Of a DNA stretch of 64,000 bases, positions 17,667-26,746 are shown piece after piece; positions within the stretch are counted from its first letter, which is position 1, and the number at the start of each line of letters is the position of its first letter. The stretch is taken from positions 124,001 through 188,000 of the forward strand of contig NZ_CP051157.1 of the NCBI RefSeq assembly GCF_012277315.1, given 5' to 3'. Both the position numbers and the translations under genes were made by a program. The stretch comes from Wolbachia endosymbiont of Ctenocephalides felis wCfeJ (GTDB lineage: Bacteria > Pseudomonadota > Alphaproteobacteria > Rickettsiales > Anaplasmataceae). A model generated the notes under the pieces. That model had not been told where the DNA came from. It made no database searches and worked only from the letters and a program-made list of their open reading frames with translations.

Positions 17667-18569
17667 TTATGCGTAGATATCTATTATATCTTTTAGCATA
17701 GATAGAGCCTCTTCTCTTTTTCTTTGAAAAGTGTTACGCCCAATAATTGAACCATTACCATCACCTTGCTTAATTTCTTTTACCTCATTGCATATATCAT
17801 CCACTGACTTTGACTCACCACCAGAAAAAACTACTATTCTTTTTCCTGCAAAGCAAGACTTTTTGACATATTTGATTCTTTTTGATAAGGACTCAATATT
17901 TCCAACTTCTATTTTCTCTTTTTCCAAGTAGTTGGTTGGCAGTTTTACTTTTATTATGTTAGCACCGAGCAAAGCCGCTATATGTGCAGCATAGGAGATA
18001 ACATCGACTGCTGTTTCACCTTCTTTGGAAATTCCTTCACCACGTGGATAAGACCATAGCACTACTGCAAGTCCGCAAGACTTAGCCTCAGCTATGATTT
18101 CACGGGCTTCTTCTATCATATCAAAGCACTTAGCAGAACCAGGATATATAGTAAAACCAACAGCTACGCAGCCCAAACGTAGTGCATCTTTTACAGAGGC
18201 AGTAATTGCCTGATCAGAAGTGAGACTTTTTAAATGCAGAGAGTTGGAACTGTTAAGTTTCAAAATAAGTGGCAGCATTCCAGCATAAGTTGCAGCCCCG
18301 GCTTCGATCATACCAAGCGGAGCAGCGTATGCACTGATTCCTGAATCAAGTGCAAGCTGGAAATGATAATATGGATCATAAGCATCAGGGTTAACTTCAA
18401 AGCTTTTTATTGGTCCGTGTTCAAATCCTTGGTCTACAGGAAGAATGACTAGTTTGCCAGTTCCACCAAGTTTCCCATGCATGAGAATACGAGTGAGGTT
18501 TGCTTTTACCCCGGGGTTTTCACTTTCGTAGTAACTTAGAATTTGTTTTACTTTGTCACTTATTATCAC
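17667..18569 (-). CDS. fbaB: class I fructose-bisphosphate aldolase (DhnA/FbaB type)
   Basis: A 300-residue Schiff-base aldolase of the archaeal/DhnA type that cleaves or forms fructose 1,6-bisphosphate; in an organism with partial glycolysis it probably works toward gluconeogenesis. Marks are VILPVDQGFEHGP, LRLGCVAVGFTIYPGS, VLWSYPRGEG, the lysine strand ANIIKVKLPTNY, and the phosphate loop VVFSGGESKS. The start is a GTG. The stop lies five bases from the 5' end of tRNA-Cys, so the gene and the tRNA may be in one transcript. Confidence 0.93.
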   Translation of the reverse strand: MIISDKVKQILSYYESENPGVKANLTRILMHGKLGGTGKLVILPVDQGFEHGPIKSFEVNPDAYDPYYHFQLALDSGISAYAAPLGMIEAGAATYAGMLPLILKLNSSNSLHLKSLTSDQAITASVKDALRLGCVAVGFTIYPGSAKCFDMIEEAREIIAEAKSCGLAVVLWSYPRGEGISKEGETAVDVISYAAHIAALLGANIIKVKLPTNYLEKEKIEVGNIESLSKRIKYVKKSCFAGKRIVVFSGGESKSVDDICNEVKEIKQGDGNGSIIGRNTFQRKREEALSMLKDIIDIYA

Positions 18570-18630
18570 TATAACTCAAATTAAATTTAAGTTATAAATT
18601 GTAACAAAGATGAAGTTTAGTACAAGAATT

Positions 18631-20931
18631 TTAAGTTATATCAAAAGCAATTTTATTTTCTTGTTTGCTCATATAAATCCTTAATTTTTTTCCCTTAATT
18701 AATCGGCGATTCAGTATTTCTTCAGCTAAGCAACTTTTTATTTCTTTTTCAATCAGCCTCTCTATCGGGCGTGCTCCCATTTCCTTATTGTAACCAGTCT
18801 GTGCAAGGTAAGATTTTGCTTCATTTTCTACTGAGCAACGTATGCCTTTTTGCATGAGTTGTTCTTTCAGTTCCTGAACGAATTTATCTACAATGTACAG
18901 AGTCACATCTGCATTTAAGTCAGCAAAAGAAATCACTGCATCAAGACGATTACGAAATTCAGGACTAAAAACCTGCTCCATCGCTTTTTCGCTATCACCA
19001 ATGTTAAAATCTTTGTGTCCAAAGCCAATCGAGCTTTTACTACGTTCAAATGCTCCAGCATTGGTTGTCATAATTAAAATTACATTGGAAAAATTAACTT
19101 TACGTCCATAAGTGTCTGTAACACAACCATAATCCATGATTTGTAGCAATATATTGTAAATATCACTATGGGCTTTCTCGATCTCATCAAGAAGCACGAT
19201 ACTATATTGATTATTAGATACGACTTCTGTAAGCAATCCACCTTGGTCATAACCTACATATCCAGGAGGGGAACCAATCATTCTAGATATTGTATGAGAT
19301 TCTTTATATTCAGACATGTCAAAGCGTACAAGATTCATACCCATACTTTTTGCTAGCTGTTTTGCAAGTTCAGTTTTTCCTACGCCAGTTGGCCCTGCAA
19401 AAAGATAATTTGCTAAGGGTTTATTATAATCTCTTAGACCAGATTTAGCAATTTTAATAGAATTAACAAGAGATTCTATCGCTTGCCCTTGACCAAAAAT
19501 TACCTTCTCGAGATTTTCTTTTAAAGATTTGATTTTTTGTATGTCGTCAAATTCAGATCCACAAGGTACGTTTGTAATCCTAGTAATAGTGTTCCTAATG
19601 TCTCTACTATTCACAACTTTTCGTCTGTTTTTTTGTAGCTTACAGTAAGCCCCTGCTTCATCTATAACATCAACCGCTTTATCGGGTAATATCCGCCCGG
19701 TAATATATTTATGTGACAGTTCGGCTGCAGACTTAATAGCGTGTTTTGTATAATATACTCCATGGTACCCTTCGTAGTAGTGCTTTATACCGCTCAGTAT
19801 TTTTATTGTCTCATTAACAGAAGATTCTTTCACATTAATTTTTTGAAACCTTCTTGCTAATGCCTTGTCCTTTTCAAAGCTATTGCTATATTCTCTGTAT
19901 GTAGTTGCACCTATACAACGCAATGTACCCCTTGCAAGTGCAGGTTTGAGTAGATTGCCAGCATCAAGGAAGCTACCACTCGTTGAACCTGCACCAATGA
20001 TAGTATGTATTTCATCGATAAAAAGGATAGCACCAGGTTTTGTCTCAATTGCCTTTATTATAGATTTTATTCTCTCTTCAAAATCACCTCTATAGCGTGT
20101 TCCTGCGAGGAGTGATCCTAAGTCCAGAGCATAAATTATGCTAGACCTCAGTGCACTTGGAACACTGCCTTCAATGATTTTCAACACTAGACCTTCAACT
20201 ATTGTTGTTTTGCCAACACCAGGATCTCCAACATATAGAGGATTGTTTTTTCTACGTCTTAATAAAATTTCTATAGTACGATCTAATTCATAGTCGCGAC
20301 CAATAACATAATCTATCTTTTTACTTCTCGCATAATCATTTAAATTTTTACAATAACTTTGTAGAATTTCCTCATCCTTTAGCAACTCACCTTTATTTAC
20401 TGCAGTAGAGACGTCATTATTTTTATCAAGCTTTACTCTACGATTAGTAGTGTACTCATCCATATCGCTTGAGAGTTTCATATTGGATATGTGGTAAATT
20501 AAATTAGAATCCTTTGCATTTTGTTTCTGCAGTAGGTCTTCAATGTATAAGTCTTGCTCAGACAAAATTTCAACTAGAACATTTGCTCCATTTACTTCTT
20601 TTCTTCCCAAGCTATGAGCCCGTATTATGGCTCTATGTATTATACATTGAAATAGCGAGTCAGGCTTAATTCCATCGATGGTTAATTCAGAATTATCTTG
20701 TAAAAAACCTTTGATGTTATGACCATTAATTTTAACATTACATCTTGATAGAATATTGTCTATATTGATGATTTCATCAGTTCTAATATTACATCTTGAC
20801 AGAACATAATTTACATCCACGTCTTTAATTAACGCCAGCAATAAATGTTCTACTTTTGCGTATTTAAGATTAAAATTAGAGGCAATCAGTAGCGCCCTAT
20901 TCAAACTTGCCTCTAAATTTTTAGAAATCAT
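18631..20931 (-). CDS. clpA: ATP-dependent Clp protease ATP-binding subunit ClpA
   Basis: A hexameric AAA+ unfoldase that feeds substrates to ClpP. The 766 residues follow ClpA closely: an N-terminal repeat domain (with a small duplicated stretch around VLSRCNIRTDEIINIDNILSR-like sequence near residues 45-70), AAA1 with Walker A GDPGVGKTTIVEG near 235 and FIDEIHTIIGAG, and AAA2 with GPTGVGKTELAKQL near 512. The ClpP-docking loop IGFGHKD follows. The usual upstream clpS is absent. ATG with AGAG upstream is the start. Length and motifs indicate an intact gene. Confidence 0.96.
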   Translation of the reverse strand: MISKNLEASLNRALLIASNFNLKYAKVEHLLLALIKDVDVNYVLSRCNIRTDEIINIDNILSRCNVKINGHNIKGFLQDNSELTIDGIKPDSLFQCIIHRAIIRAHSLGRKEVNGANVLVEILSEQDLYIEDLLQKQNAKDSNLIYHISNMKLSSDMDEYTTNRRVKLDKNNDVSTAVNKGELLKDEEILQSYCKNLNDYARSKKIDYVIGRDYELDRTIEILLRRRKNNPLYVGDPGVGKTTIVEGLVLKIIEGSVPSALRSSIIYALDLGSLLAGTRYRGDFEERIKSIIKAIETKPGAILFIDEIHTIIGAGSTSGSFLDAGNLLKPALARGTLRCIGATTYREYSNSFEKDKALARRFQKINVKESSVNETIKILSGIKHYYEGYHGVYYTKHAIKSAAELSHKYITGRILPDKAVDVIDEAGAYCKLQKNRRKVVNSRDIRNTITRITNVPCGSEFDDIQKIKSLKENLEKVIFGQGQAIESLVNSIKIAKSGLRDYNKPLANYLFAGPTGVGKTELAKQLAKSMGMNLVRFDMSEYKESHTISRMIGSPPGYVGYDQGGLLTEVVSNNQYSIVLLDEIEKAHSDIYNILLQIMDYGCVTDTYGRKVNFSNVILIMTTNAGAFERSKSSIGFGHKDFNIGDSEKAMEQVFSPEFRNRLDAVISFADLNADVTLYIVDKFVQELKEQLMQKGIRCSVENEAKSYLAQTGYNKEMGARPIERLIEKEIKSCLAEEILNRRLIKGKKLRIYMSKQENKIAFDIT

Positions 20932-21264
20932 CTTTATGCTCTATTAAAATGGGAACTTATATATCATTGATAGCACACAATTATTAAAAAAATTGAAACC
21001 CTGCAGTTTTTTATAGCGAAGTCCCGTGTAAAGAGCCTGTTACAAAGGAATTGGATAGGCCAATTGTAGTTCCTTATAATAAAGAGCCGTGACGAAAAGG
21101 GAGCGTCTCTTGTATCAACTATGTTTTTTAAAAAATTTTTTATTTGTGTAATTTTGCAACTTGACCCAATCATGTAGGTAATAAAAACCCATTCGTCATA
21201 GGAATAGAATTTTATGTCAAACAGCTATTGCCTGCTTAAGCCAATGAATATGTGAATAAGTACT
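20932..21264. other. intergenic region with a hairpin
   Basis: About 330 bases upstream of clpA and downstream of the NMO-like gene. An imperfect stem with AAGGAATTGG and CCAATT...TTCCTT lies at about 21039-21075, flanked by two copies of AAAGAGCC. The minus-strand frame across it is not convincing as a protein. It probably includes the clpA promoter, but I cannot place it. Confidence 0.4.
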
Positions 21265-22275
21265 TTAAGTTTGTGTGGGTTTGTTTTCAATATAATTGTT
21301 TGCCTGTTGAATTAACATATCTATTACGTCTTTTACAGGTTTTTCTTTATCAACCATACCAACACTCTGACCGGCCATTAAAGACCCAGTTTCAACATCT
21401 CCTTCAATTACTGCTCTTCTTAAGGCTCCAGCCCAGAACTTTTCTATTTCAAGCTGCCCATCTTCTTTTGAGATCTGCCCCTTTTGGTATTTACCAATAA
21501 CTTCTCTTTGATGCGTCATAAAATCATCACTCGCTTTGTTGGCTATAGCTCTTACTGGAATTACAGGAAAATCAGCACTTATCTGTACAGAAGATACCGC
21601 ATTACGTGCAGCTGATTTTATAAACACCTCCTTAAAATTTTTATGAGCAATAGACTCGTTTGTACAGACGAATAATGTACCTATTTGGCAACCACTTGCC
21701 CCCATTTTAAGGTAATTAACCATCATTTCACCTCTTCCTATTCCTCCTGCGACAAACACCGGTGTTTGTTCATTTTTGAGGTGAGGCAATATCTCTTGTG
21801 CAAGAACAGAAGTGCTAACAGGACCTATATGCCCACCTGCTTCCATCCCTTCTATTATTAATGCATCCACTCCCATTTTTACTAGTCTTTTTGCAAGACT
21901 CAGTGATGGTGCAAAACACATTACCTTAACGCCAGCATTCTTGATTTTCTCTATACTAGGTTTTGTTGGTAGCCCACCGGCAAGTACTATATGGCTTACT
22001 TTCGTTTCAATACACACATCTATCAACTCACCCAAGCTTGGGTGCATAGTGATTAGGTTTACGCCGAAAGGCTTACTAGTTAATTTCTGTGTCTCTATGA
22101 TTTCTTTTTTCAATAGGTCTGGAAACATTGCACCACATGCAATTACACCAAAACCACCAGCATTTGAGATTGCCGAAACTAAGTTTCTCTCTGAAACCCA
22201 GCTCATAGCACCACCCATTATTGCAAACTCACTACCAAGAAAATTCGTTCCTTTTTTCCATAGGCTACTCAACAT
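21265..22275 (-). CDS. nitronate monooxygenase / FabK-like flavoprotein
   Basis: An FMN-dependent TIM-barrel protein of 336 residues from the NMO/FabK family. Marks are the N-terminal IMGGAMSWVSERNLVSAISN, AGGFGVIACG, IIEGMEAGGHIGP, and the FMN phosphate loop PVFVAGGIGRGEMM with LKMGASGCQIGTLF. Members oxidise nitronates or reduce enoyl-ACP; sequence alone does not decide which, so the enzyme name is tentative. It is four bases after cytochrome b561 on the same strand, which suggests one transcript. Confidence 0.85.
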   Translation of the reverse strand: MLSSLWKKGTNFLGSEFAIMGGAMSWVSERNLVSAISNAGGFGVIACGAMFPDLLKKEIIETQKLTSKPFGVNLITMHPSLGELIDVCIETKVSHIVLAGGLPTKPSIEKIKNAGVKVMCFAPSLSLAKRLVKMGVDALIIEGMEAGGHIGPVSTSVLAQEILPHLKNEQTPVFVAGGIGRGEMMVNYLKMGASGCQIGTLFVCTNESIAHKNFKEVFIKSAARNAVSSVQISADFPVIPVRAIANKASDDFMTHQREVIGKYQKGQISKEDGQLEIEKFWAGALRRAVIEGDVETGSLMAGQSVGMVDKEKPVKDVIDMLIQQANNYIENKPTQT

Positions 22276-22279
22276 ATAA

Positions 22280-22801
22280 TTATATTATGCGTTTAAAAAT
22301 GTTTTGTTTATCTATAAATGTGTGTTTTAAAGCAGCAAGTATATGTAAGACTATAAAGAATACCATAAAGTATGCAAGCATTGAATGTGTCCCATTAGCT
22401 ATATTAGCTACCTCTTTGTTTCTACTGATTAACAAAGGAATATGAAAAAGATACTTGATCTCTCTACCAGAAGCGGAAGACATTATATAACCAGATAACG
22501 GCATTAATATCATTAAAGCATATAAACCAAAGTGCACTGTTTTGCTTGCATTGATTTCAAATCGGGAGAGAGTTGCTGGAAGTGATGGAACATAAGTAAA
22601 GACACGAAAAAATATGCGCACTATGATTAGTCCAAGAATAGTGACCCCGAAAGCTTTATGAATGGCGTATATGTTAAATTTAATTTCACTACTCATTGGT
22701 AGGCTTTTCATATAAAAACCAGAGCAAAGCATACCAATAATAAAAACAGCCATCACCCAATGGATAATCCTTAAACCTAAACTGTATTTATTGCTTTCCA
22801 T
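22280..22801 (-). CDS. cytochrome b561 family protein
   Basis: A 173-residue inner-membrane di-heme cytochrome with four spans. The starting motif RIIHWVMAVFIIGMLCSGFYM has the first heme-ligand His, and AIHKAFGVTILGLIIVRIFFR has the second. A further His pair is supplied by THSMLAYFMVFFIVLHILAALKH. Bacterial b561 proteins move electrons from quinol to oxidants including superoxide. It is directly upstream of the NMO-like flavoprotein gene, so a redox link is possible but unproven. Confidence 0.92.
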   Translation of the reverse strand: MESNKYSLGLRIIHWVMAVFIIGMLCSGFYMKSLPMSSEIKFNIYAIHKAFGVTILGLIIVRIFFRVFTYVPSLPATLSRFEINASKTVHFGLYALMILMPLSGYIMSSASGREIKYLFHIPLLISRNKEVANIANGTHSMLAYFMVFFIVLHILAALKHTFIDKQNIFKRII

Positions 22802-22981
22802 TTTGATTACCTGACCTGATCATCTCAAAATAGCATTTATATAATAGAAAAACTATTTTTCAATTAAAATTATTTGCTCGCCGCCTTGATCAACACTTGC
22901 AATATCATGGATGACACATAACTGCATAAACATTGTGTTGTTCGACTCTACAGAAGAGAGTCATATCACCCTGCCCTAAAT

Positions 22982-24253
22982 CTAAGCTCTAAGCATAGAA
23001 ATCACTTTATCGTAGCTTGGCAAAGATTTAATTTCTCCAATCACAGCTAAAGTGGTTTTCTCGTGCTGAGATAATAACTCTTCTGCTGCTTTTCTCACGT
23101 CAGTAGTGGTAACCGCACTAGTTTTTTCTATTAGTTCATTTTTACTGATATACCTATTATGGTTGCCATAGTAGCGCCCTAAAGCTTCAGCACGAGAGCT
23201 GACACTTTCGCGCGACATCAAAATTTGTGATTTTACTCGCTCTTTTACTCTATTGACTTCTTCTTCCTTCAGATCATCTGTAGACAATTTCTTTAGCTCC
23301 ATCGTTATGGACTTTAAGAGTTTGTCTAAGTTGCTACTATCTGTACCAGCAAAAATGGAGAGAATTCCTGTGTCGGTGTAGCTAGAATTAAACGAATAAA
23401 CAGAGTAAACTAACCCCTGCTTTTCCCTTACTTCCTGGAATAAGCGCGATGACATTCCACTTCCCAGTATAGAATCAAGCACCTGAAATGTGTGATATTT
23501 ATCGTCATAGCGAGAGACACTAGGCAACCCAATTAGCAAGTGTACTTGATCTAATTTACGATGCTCCAGATATTCACCACCTGTGTAATTTGCATTGTGT
23601 TTTCTCTTTAGCTCTTTCGAATGAATCTTTGAGAGAAAATCTTTAGTTAAGTGAACAACTTCTTCATGATCAACGTTCCCTGCAACAGAAAATATCGTAT
23701 TCTCGCCAAAATAATGCTCATCTATATAGTTGTTTAGATCTTCTCGAGTAAATGATTTTACGGTTTCTTGTGTGCCTAAAATTGACCTGCCAAATGGTTG
23801 ATCCTTATAAGCGGCTTCAAAATATTTGTCAAAAATAATGTCACTTGGCGAATCGTTAGTTTGAAAAATCTCTTGTGTTACAACACCCTTTTCACGTTCC
23901 AATTCATCTTCTGGAAACGTCGAATTTATCAATATATCTATTAATATATCAATACCAGTTTTTATGTCTTTTTTAAGGACTTTCGCATAGTAACTGGTGC
24001 TTTCCCTACCAGTACTAGCGTTGAAAATCCCACCTATGTCATCAAAAGCCTTTGCAATTTCAAATGCAGTCCTCGTCTTCGTCCCTTTAAAAGCCATGTG
24101 CTCTAGAAAATGGGATATACCATTTTGGTTTGCACTTTCTGCTCTACTGCCAACACCGATCCGCATATTTAAAGCTACGGAATCAACATCACGTACTTGC
24201 TCAGTTATTATGCGCAGACCATTATCTAGTTTTGTTACCTGTGGTATATTCAT
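22982..24253 (-). CDS. M16 family metallopeptidase, mitochondrial-processing-peptidase-like
   Basis: A 423-residue soluble M16 peptidase without a signal peptide. The zinc motif HFLEH (His48, Glu51, His52) and the distal EREKGVVTQEI stretch with its Glu ligand are intact. The C-terminal lobe shows SSRLFQEVREKQGLVYSVYSF. This type is the bacterial relative of the beta subunit of mitochondrial processing peptidase. It is cytoplasmic by sequence, unlike the exported pair at 5295-7941. It begins four bases after the sodB stop, so the two are co-transcribed. Confidence 0.95.
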   Translation of the reverse strand: MNIPQVTKLDNGLRIITEQVRDVDSVALNMRIGVGSRAESANQNGISHFLEHMAFKGTKTRTAFEIAKAFDDIGGIFNASTGRESTSYYAKVLKKDIKTGIDILIDILINSTFPEDELEREKGVVTQEIFQTNDSPSDIIFDKYFEAAYKDQPFGRSILGTQETVKSFTREDLNNYIDEHYFGENTIFSVAGNVDHEEVVHLTKDFLSKIHSKELKRKHNANYTGGEYLEHRKLDQVHLLIGLPSVSRYDDKYHTFQVLDSILGSGMSSRLFQEVREKQGLVYSVYSFNSSYTDTGILSIFAGTDSSNLDKLLKSITMELKKLSTDDLKEEEVNRVKERVKSQILMSRESVSSRAEALGRYYGNHNRYISKNELIEKTSAVTTTDVRKAAEELLSQHEKTTLAVIGEIKSLPSYDKVISMLRA

Positions 24254-24257
24254 CTTA

Positions 24258-24866
24258 TTATGTATTCTTTTTCAAATTTTCTTCTGCAAAGTCCCAATTG
24301 ATCAAGTGATCAAGGAAAACTTTTATATAGTCAACTCTACGATTTTGGCAATCTAAATAGTAAGCGTGCTCCCAAACATCCATAGTGAGCAGTGGAACTT
24401 GGTCATAAATTAATGGCAGATCTGCATTTGGAGTTTTGGTAATTTTGAGCTTCCCTTTTTCAAGCACTAACCACACCCATCCACTACCAAATTGGCTTAT
24501 TCCATAACTCGAAAATTCCTCGTAAAATTTATCGAAGCTACCGATATCATCTTGAATTTTTTTTGCCAGAAAACTATCATCTTTAGGTTTACCACCGCCA
24601 TTTTTTTTCATTGAGCTCCAATAAAAAGTGTGGTTCCAAACTTGAGCTGCGTTGTTAAATATAGGCACTCTGTCGCTATTGCCATGAACTTTTGTTATTA
24701 ATTCCTCAATTTTCACATGTTGATAATCCGTACTTTCAACCAGCTCGTTGAGCTTGTTCAAATACCCTTTATGGTGTTTATCATAATGAAAATCTAAAGT
24801 CTTTGCAGATATGTAAGGCTCTAAAGCTGCCTTATCGTATGGTAATTCAGGTAAAGTGAAACTCAT
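24258..24866 (-). CDS. sodB: superoxide dismutase (Fe type)
   Basis: A 202-residue Fe/Mn-family superoxide dismutase. Metal ligands are visible: His27 in FHYDKHHKGYL, His in VWNHTFYWSSM, and Asp and His in DVWEHAYYLD. The GSGWVWLV segment and the Ala-Ala-Gln before VWNHTFYW favour the iron type. ATG 24866 has AGAGG upstream and gives the standard MSFTLPELPY start; an upstream start at 24908 would add 14 non-family residues. It leads a two-gene unit with an M16 peptidase. Confidence 0.96.
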   Translation of the reverse strand: MSFTLPELPYDKAALEPYISAKTLDFHYDKHHKGYLNKLNELVESTDYQHVKIEELITKVHGNSDRVPIFNNAAQVWNHTFYWSSMKKNGGGKPKDDSFLAKKIQDDIGSFDKFYEEFSSYGISQFGSGWVWLVLEKGKLKITKTPNADLPLIYDQVPLLTMDVWEHAYYLDCQNRRVDYIKVFLDHLINWDFAEENLKKNT

Positions 24867-25042
24867 GCCAACCTCTTTAACTTCTAACTTATTGCGATGG
24901 TAGAGCAATATGTGCTCTCGCGCAACATATAATTTAGTTAAAATATTTATGTATCTATTGTAATTATTATAAAATAAGTTATAATAATACAGTAATATTA
25001 ATAATAATTACATTTTATCCATAGTTTTTTTAGGAGGCTAAT

Positions 25043-25570
25043 ATGTCAAGTCCATGTAAAATTAAAACAACATACGGAAATTTTAAGCAGTATGCCAAGC
25101 ACGGGACTGTTCCGGTTGCAGAAAATAACAATCAAGTTCCACAAAACTGTTTCTATAAGTCTGTTGACCATATCAATAGTGTTGTGGGGCCAGTGAAGGA
25201 CGTTACTTGTACAACAATAGGAATGATTACTTTTGCACTAGCTAATATAGTCTTACAACCTTTATATCTAGCATTTGCGTATCTTTCATACTGGCCAGCG
25301 AAAGGGTTAGCGAAAGTAACAGATAAGTTTAGTTTTGAAGAGAAGTCGTTGGTGGACTATTCAAACACGCTATCAAAGAAGGCGGGTGAGCACAGTGGAA
25401 AAGTAGCTGAATTTGTTGGAGCAGTTTTGAGTTATGCTGTTAGTGCTGTCATTTGGACTGCTGCACTTGTTGTCACACCAATAACTTGGACTGTTGATAA
25501 AGTGTCAAGTAAGCTTAATGATATGAAAGCGCCTGAAGATCAACAAGAGAAAAAAGAAGTTACTGCATAA
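25043..25570 (+). CDS. hypothetical membrane protein
   Basis: I do not recognise this 175-residue protein. The ATG has a strong AGGAGG seven bases before it. Two hydrophobic spans are clear, about residues 59-88 and 121-149, with polar ends and a Lys/Glu-rich tail. No signal peptide is seen. A perfect 10-base hairpin follows 17 bases after the stop, so this is a neat single-gene transcription unit. Strong translation signals suggest it is well expressed. Confidence 0.75.
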   Translation: MSSPCKIKTTYGNFKQYAKHGTVPVAENNNQVPQNCFYKSVDHINSVVGPVKDVTCTTIGMITFALANIVLQPLYLAFAYLSYWPAKGLAKVTDKFSFEEKSLVDYSNTLSKKAGEHSGKVAEFVGAVLSYAVSAVIWTAALVVTPITWTVDKVSSKLNDMKAPEDQQEKKEVTA

Positions 25571-25587
25571 TAACTAATCTGCACAAT

Positions 25588-25617
25588 AAATGCCCATAGC
25601 TTCAGCCATGGGCATTT
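25588..25617 (+). terminator. hairpin terminator
   Basis: AAATGCCCAT pairs perfectly with ATGGGCATTT around a ten-base loop, 17 bases after the preceding stop. Only a short T-run ends the stem, so rho-independent action is likely but not certain. Confidence 0.6.
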
Positions 25618-25858
25618 CAGCGTTATGCACATACCCATATAAACATTGTGGTTTGAACCACCAGAAAAGCATCATCTAAGTAGCTAGACACTACAACGGC
25701 AAAAGCCACTCCACCTTTAGTATTACCCAAAGTAGGCTAGCTGCGTGACAAAATATGGCATTAGGCTACTTTTGTTATATCTAATCAGGCATATTATGAG
25801 TAAATGAATTTTAATACAATCTTATTATACTTATAAATATGCCGTATAGAATGAAAGT

Positions 25859-26665
25859 ATGGAAGATTTCATAACTGCAAGAAGGAAAGATGATGCTGTG
25901 ATATCTGTTTGTCAGGATAATAGGAGAAAGACTTTATCAATTTTAGGACTTAATCAAGCTGCAAAAGATTTGTTGAAATATGAAAATGAGAGTCTACTTA
26001 ATAAGCCACTAATCAGTGTTTTAAGTGCAAGAGCAGCTGACGATGTAAGGGATTATTTGGAGTACACCGAAGATGGGCAAGATTTACTTGACATACTGCC
26101 TAAAGTGATAGGTTTTTCTTTGGTTGACGCCAAAGGAGAAGATATCAGGACAAGAGTGAAAGTTTTTCGCACCATGCAATTCACTAATAACAAGATTAAT
26201 TATGAGCTGTTAATACGTGACATCAGCCTGTTTCATAAATTAAAAATGTTTAGAGATAAGTATCTAATGGGTAAAAAATACAAAAACCATGACTTATTTA
26301 ACATTCCGGACAATGAATCCTCTATTCTAGAGCTACGTGTTGTATTAAATTTCGCTCTGCAGCATCAAATTAATGTCACCGTAGGAATTATTGGGTTTGA
26401 TAGTCACTTTGATAAGATAAATGATGCGCTGAAAACTGTTATAGAGCATTTTCATAAAAATTGCCGCAGTGATGATTTTCTTGGGTACATCAACAAAAAT
26501 AAAATGCTCTTTATCTTGATTAACTGCGATGCAAAAAGTACACCCAAAGTAATTAATCGTATATATTCTGCCATCAACAAGCAGTTGCTAAAGCAAAAAT
26601 TACCCAGCATATCAATAATTTATGGAAATATGGCTCAAAAATTGGCAGCAAAGTCCAGCTCCTAG
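25859..26665 (+). CDS. PAS domain protein with degenerate GGDEF-like region
   Basis: A 268-residue soluble protein. Residues of about 10-125 read as a PAS fold (LSILGLNQAAKDLLKYENESLLNKPL and a final YELLIRDISLFHKLK), which suggests a signal or ligand sensor. The region of about 165-255 has the strand-helix rhythm of a GGDEF domain. The signature itself is replaced by DDFLGYINKNKMLFILIN, so no diguanylate cyclase activity is expected. No kinase domain is attached. It could be a c-di-GMP-pathway relic or an adaptor. The second-domain call is tentative. Confidence 0.6.
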   Translation: MEDFITARRKDDAVISVCQDNRRKTLSILGLNQAAKDLLKYENESLLNKPLISVLSARAADDVRDYLEYTEDGQDLLDILPKVIGFSLVDAKGEDIRTRVKVFRTMQFTNNKINYELLIRDISLFHKLKMFRDKYLMGKKYKNHDLFNIPDNESSILELRVVLNFALQHQINVTVGIIGFDSHFDKINDALKTVIEHFHKNCRSDDFLGYINKNKMLFILINCDAKSTPKVINRIYSAINKQLLKQKLPSISIIYGNMAQKLAAKSSS

Positions 26666-26746
26666 CCAAAAAAAAGCTTTCTGAAGGGTTGCCCTTTACC
26701 TATATTGAGTTTAAACTCAGGTTTCTGTAAAGATTTGGGTTTGTTA

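Noticed and set aside
20964-21173. A 69-residue minus-strand frame upstream of clpA
   Set aside because: It has no start signal, its composition is not protein-like, and it covers a hairpin; it is more likely leader or non-coding DNA.
22936-22957. GACTCT...AGAGTC hairpin between the M16 gene and cytochrome b561
   Set aside because: Only six base pairs with a seven-base loop, no T-run; too weak to call a terminator.
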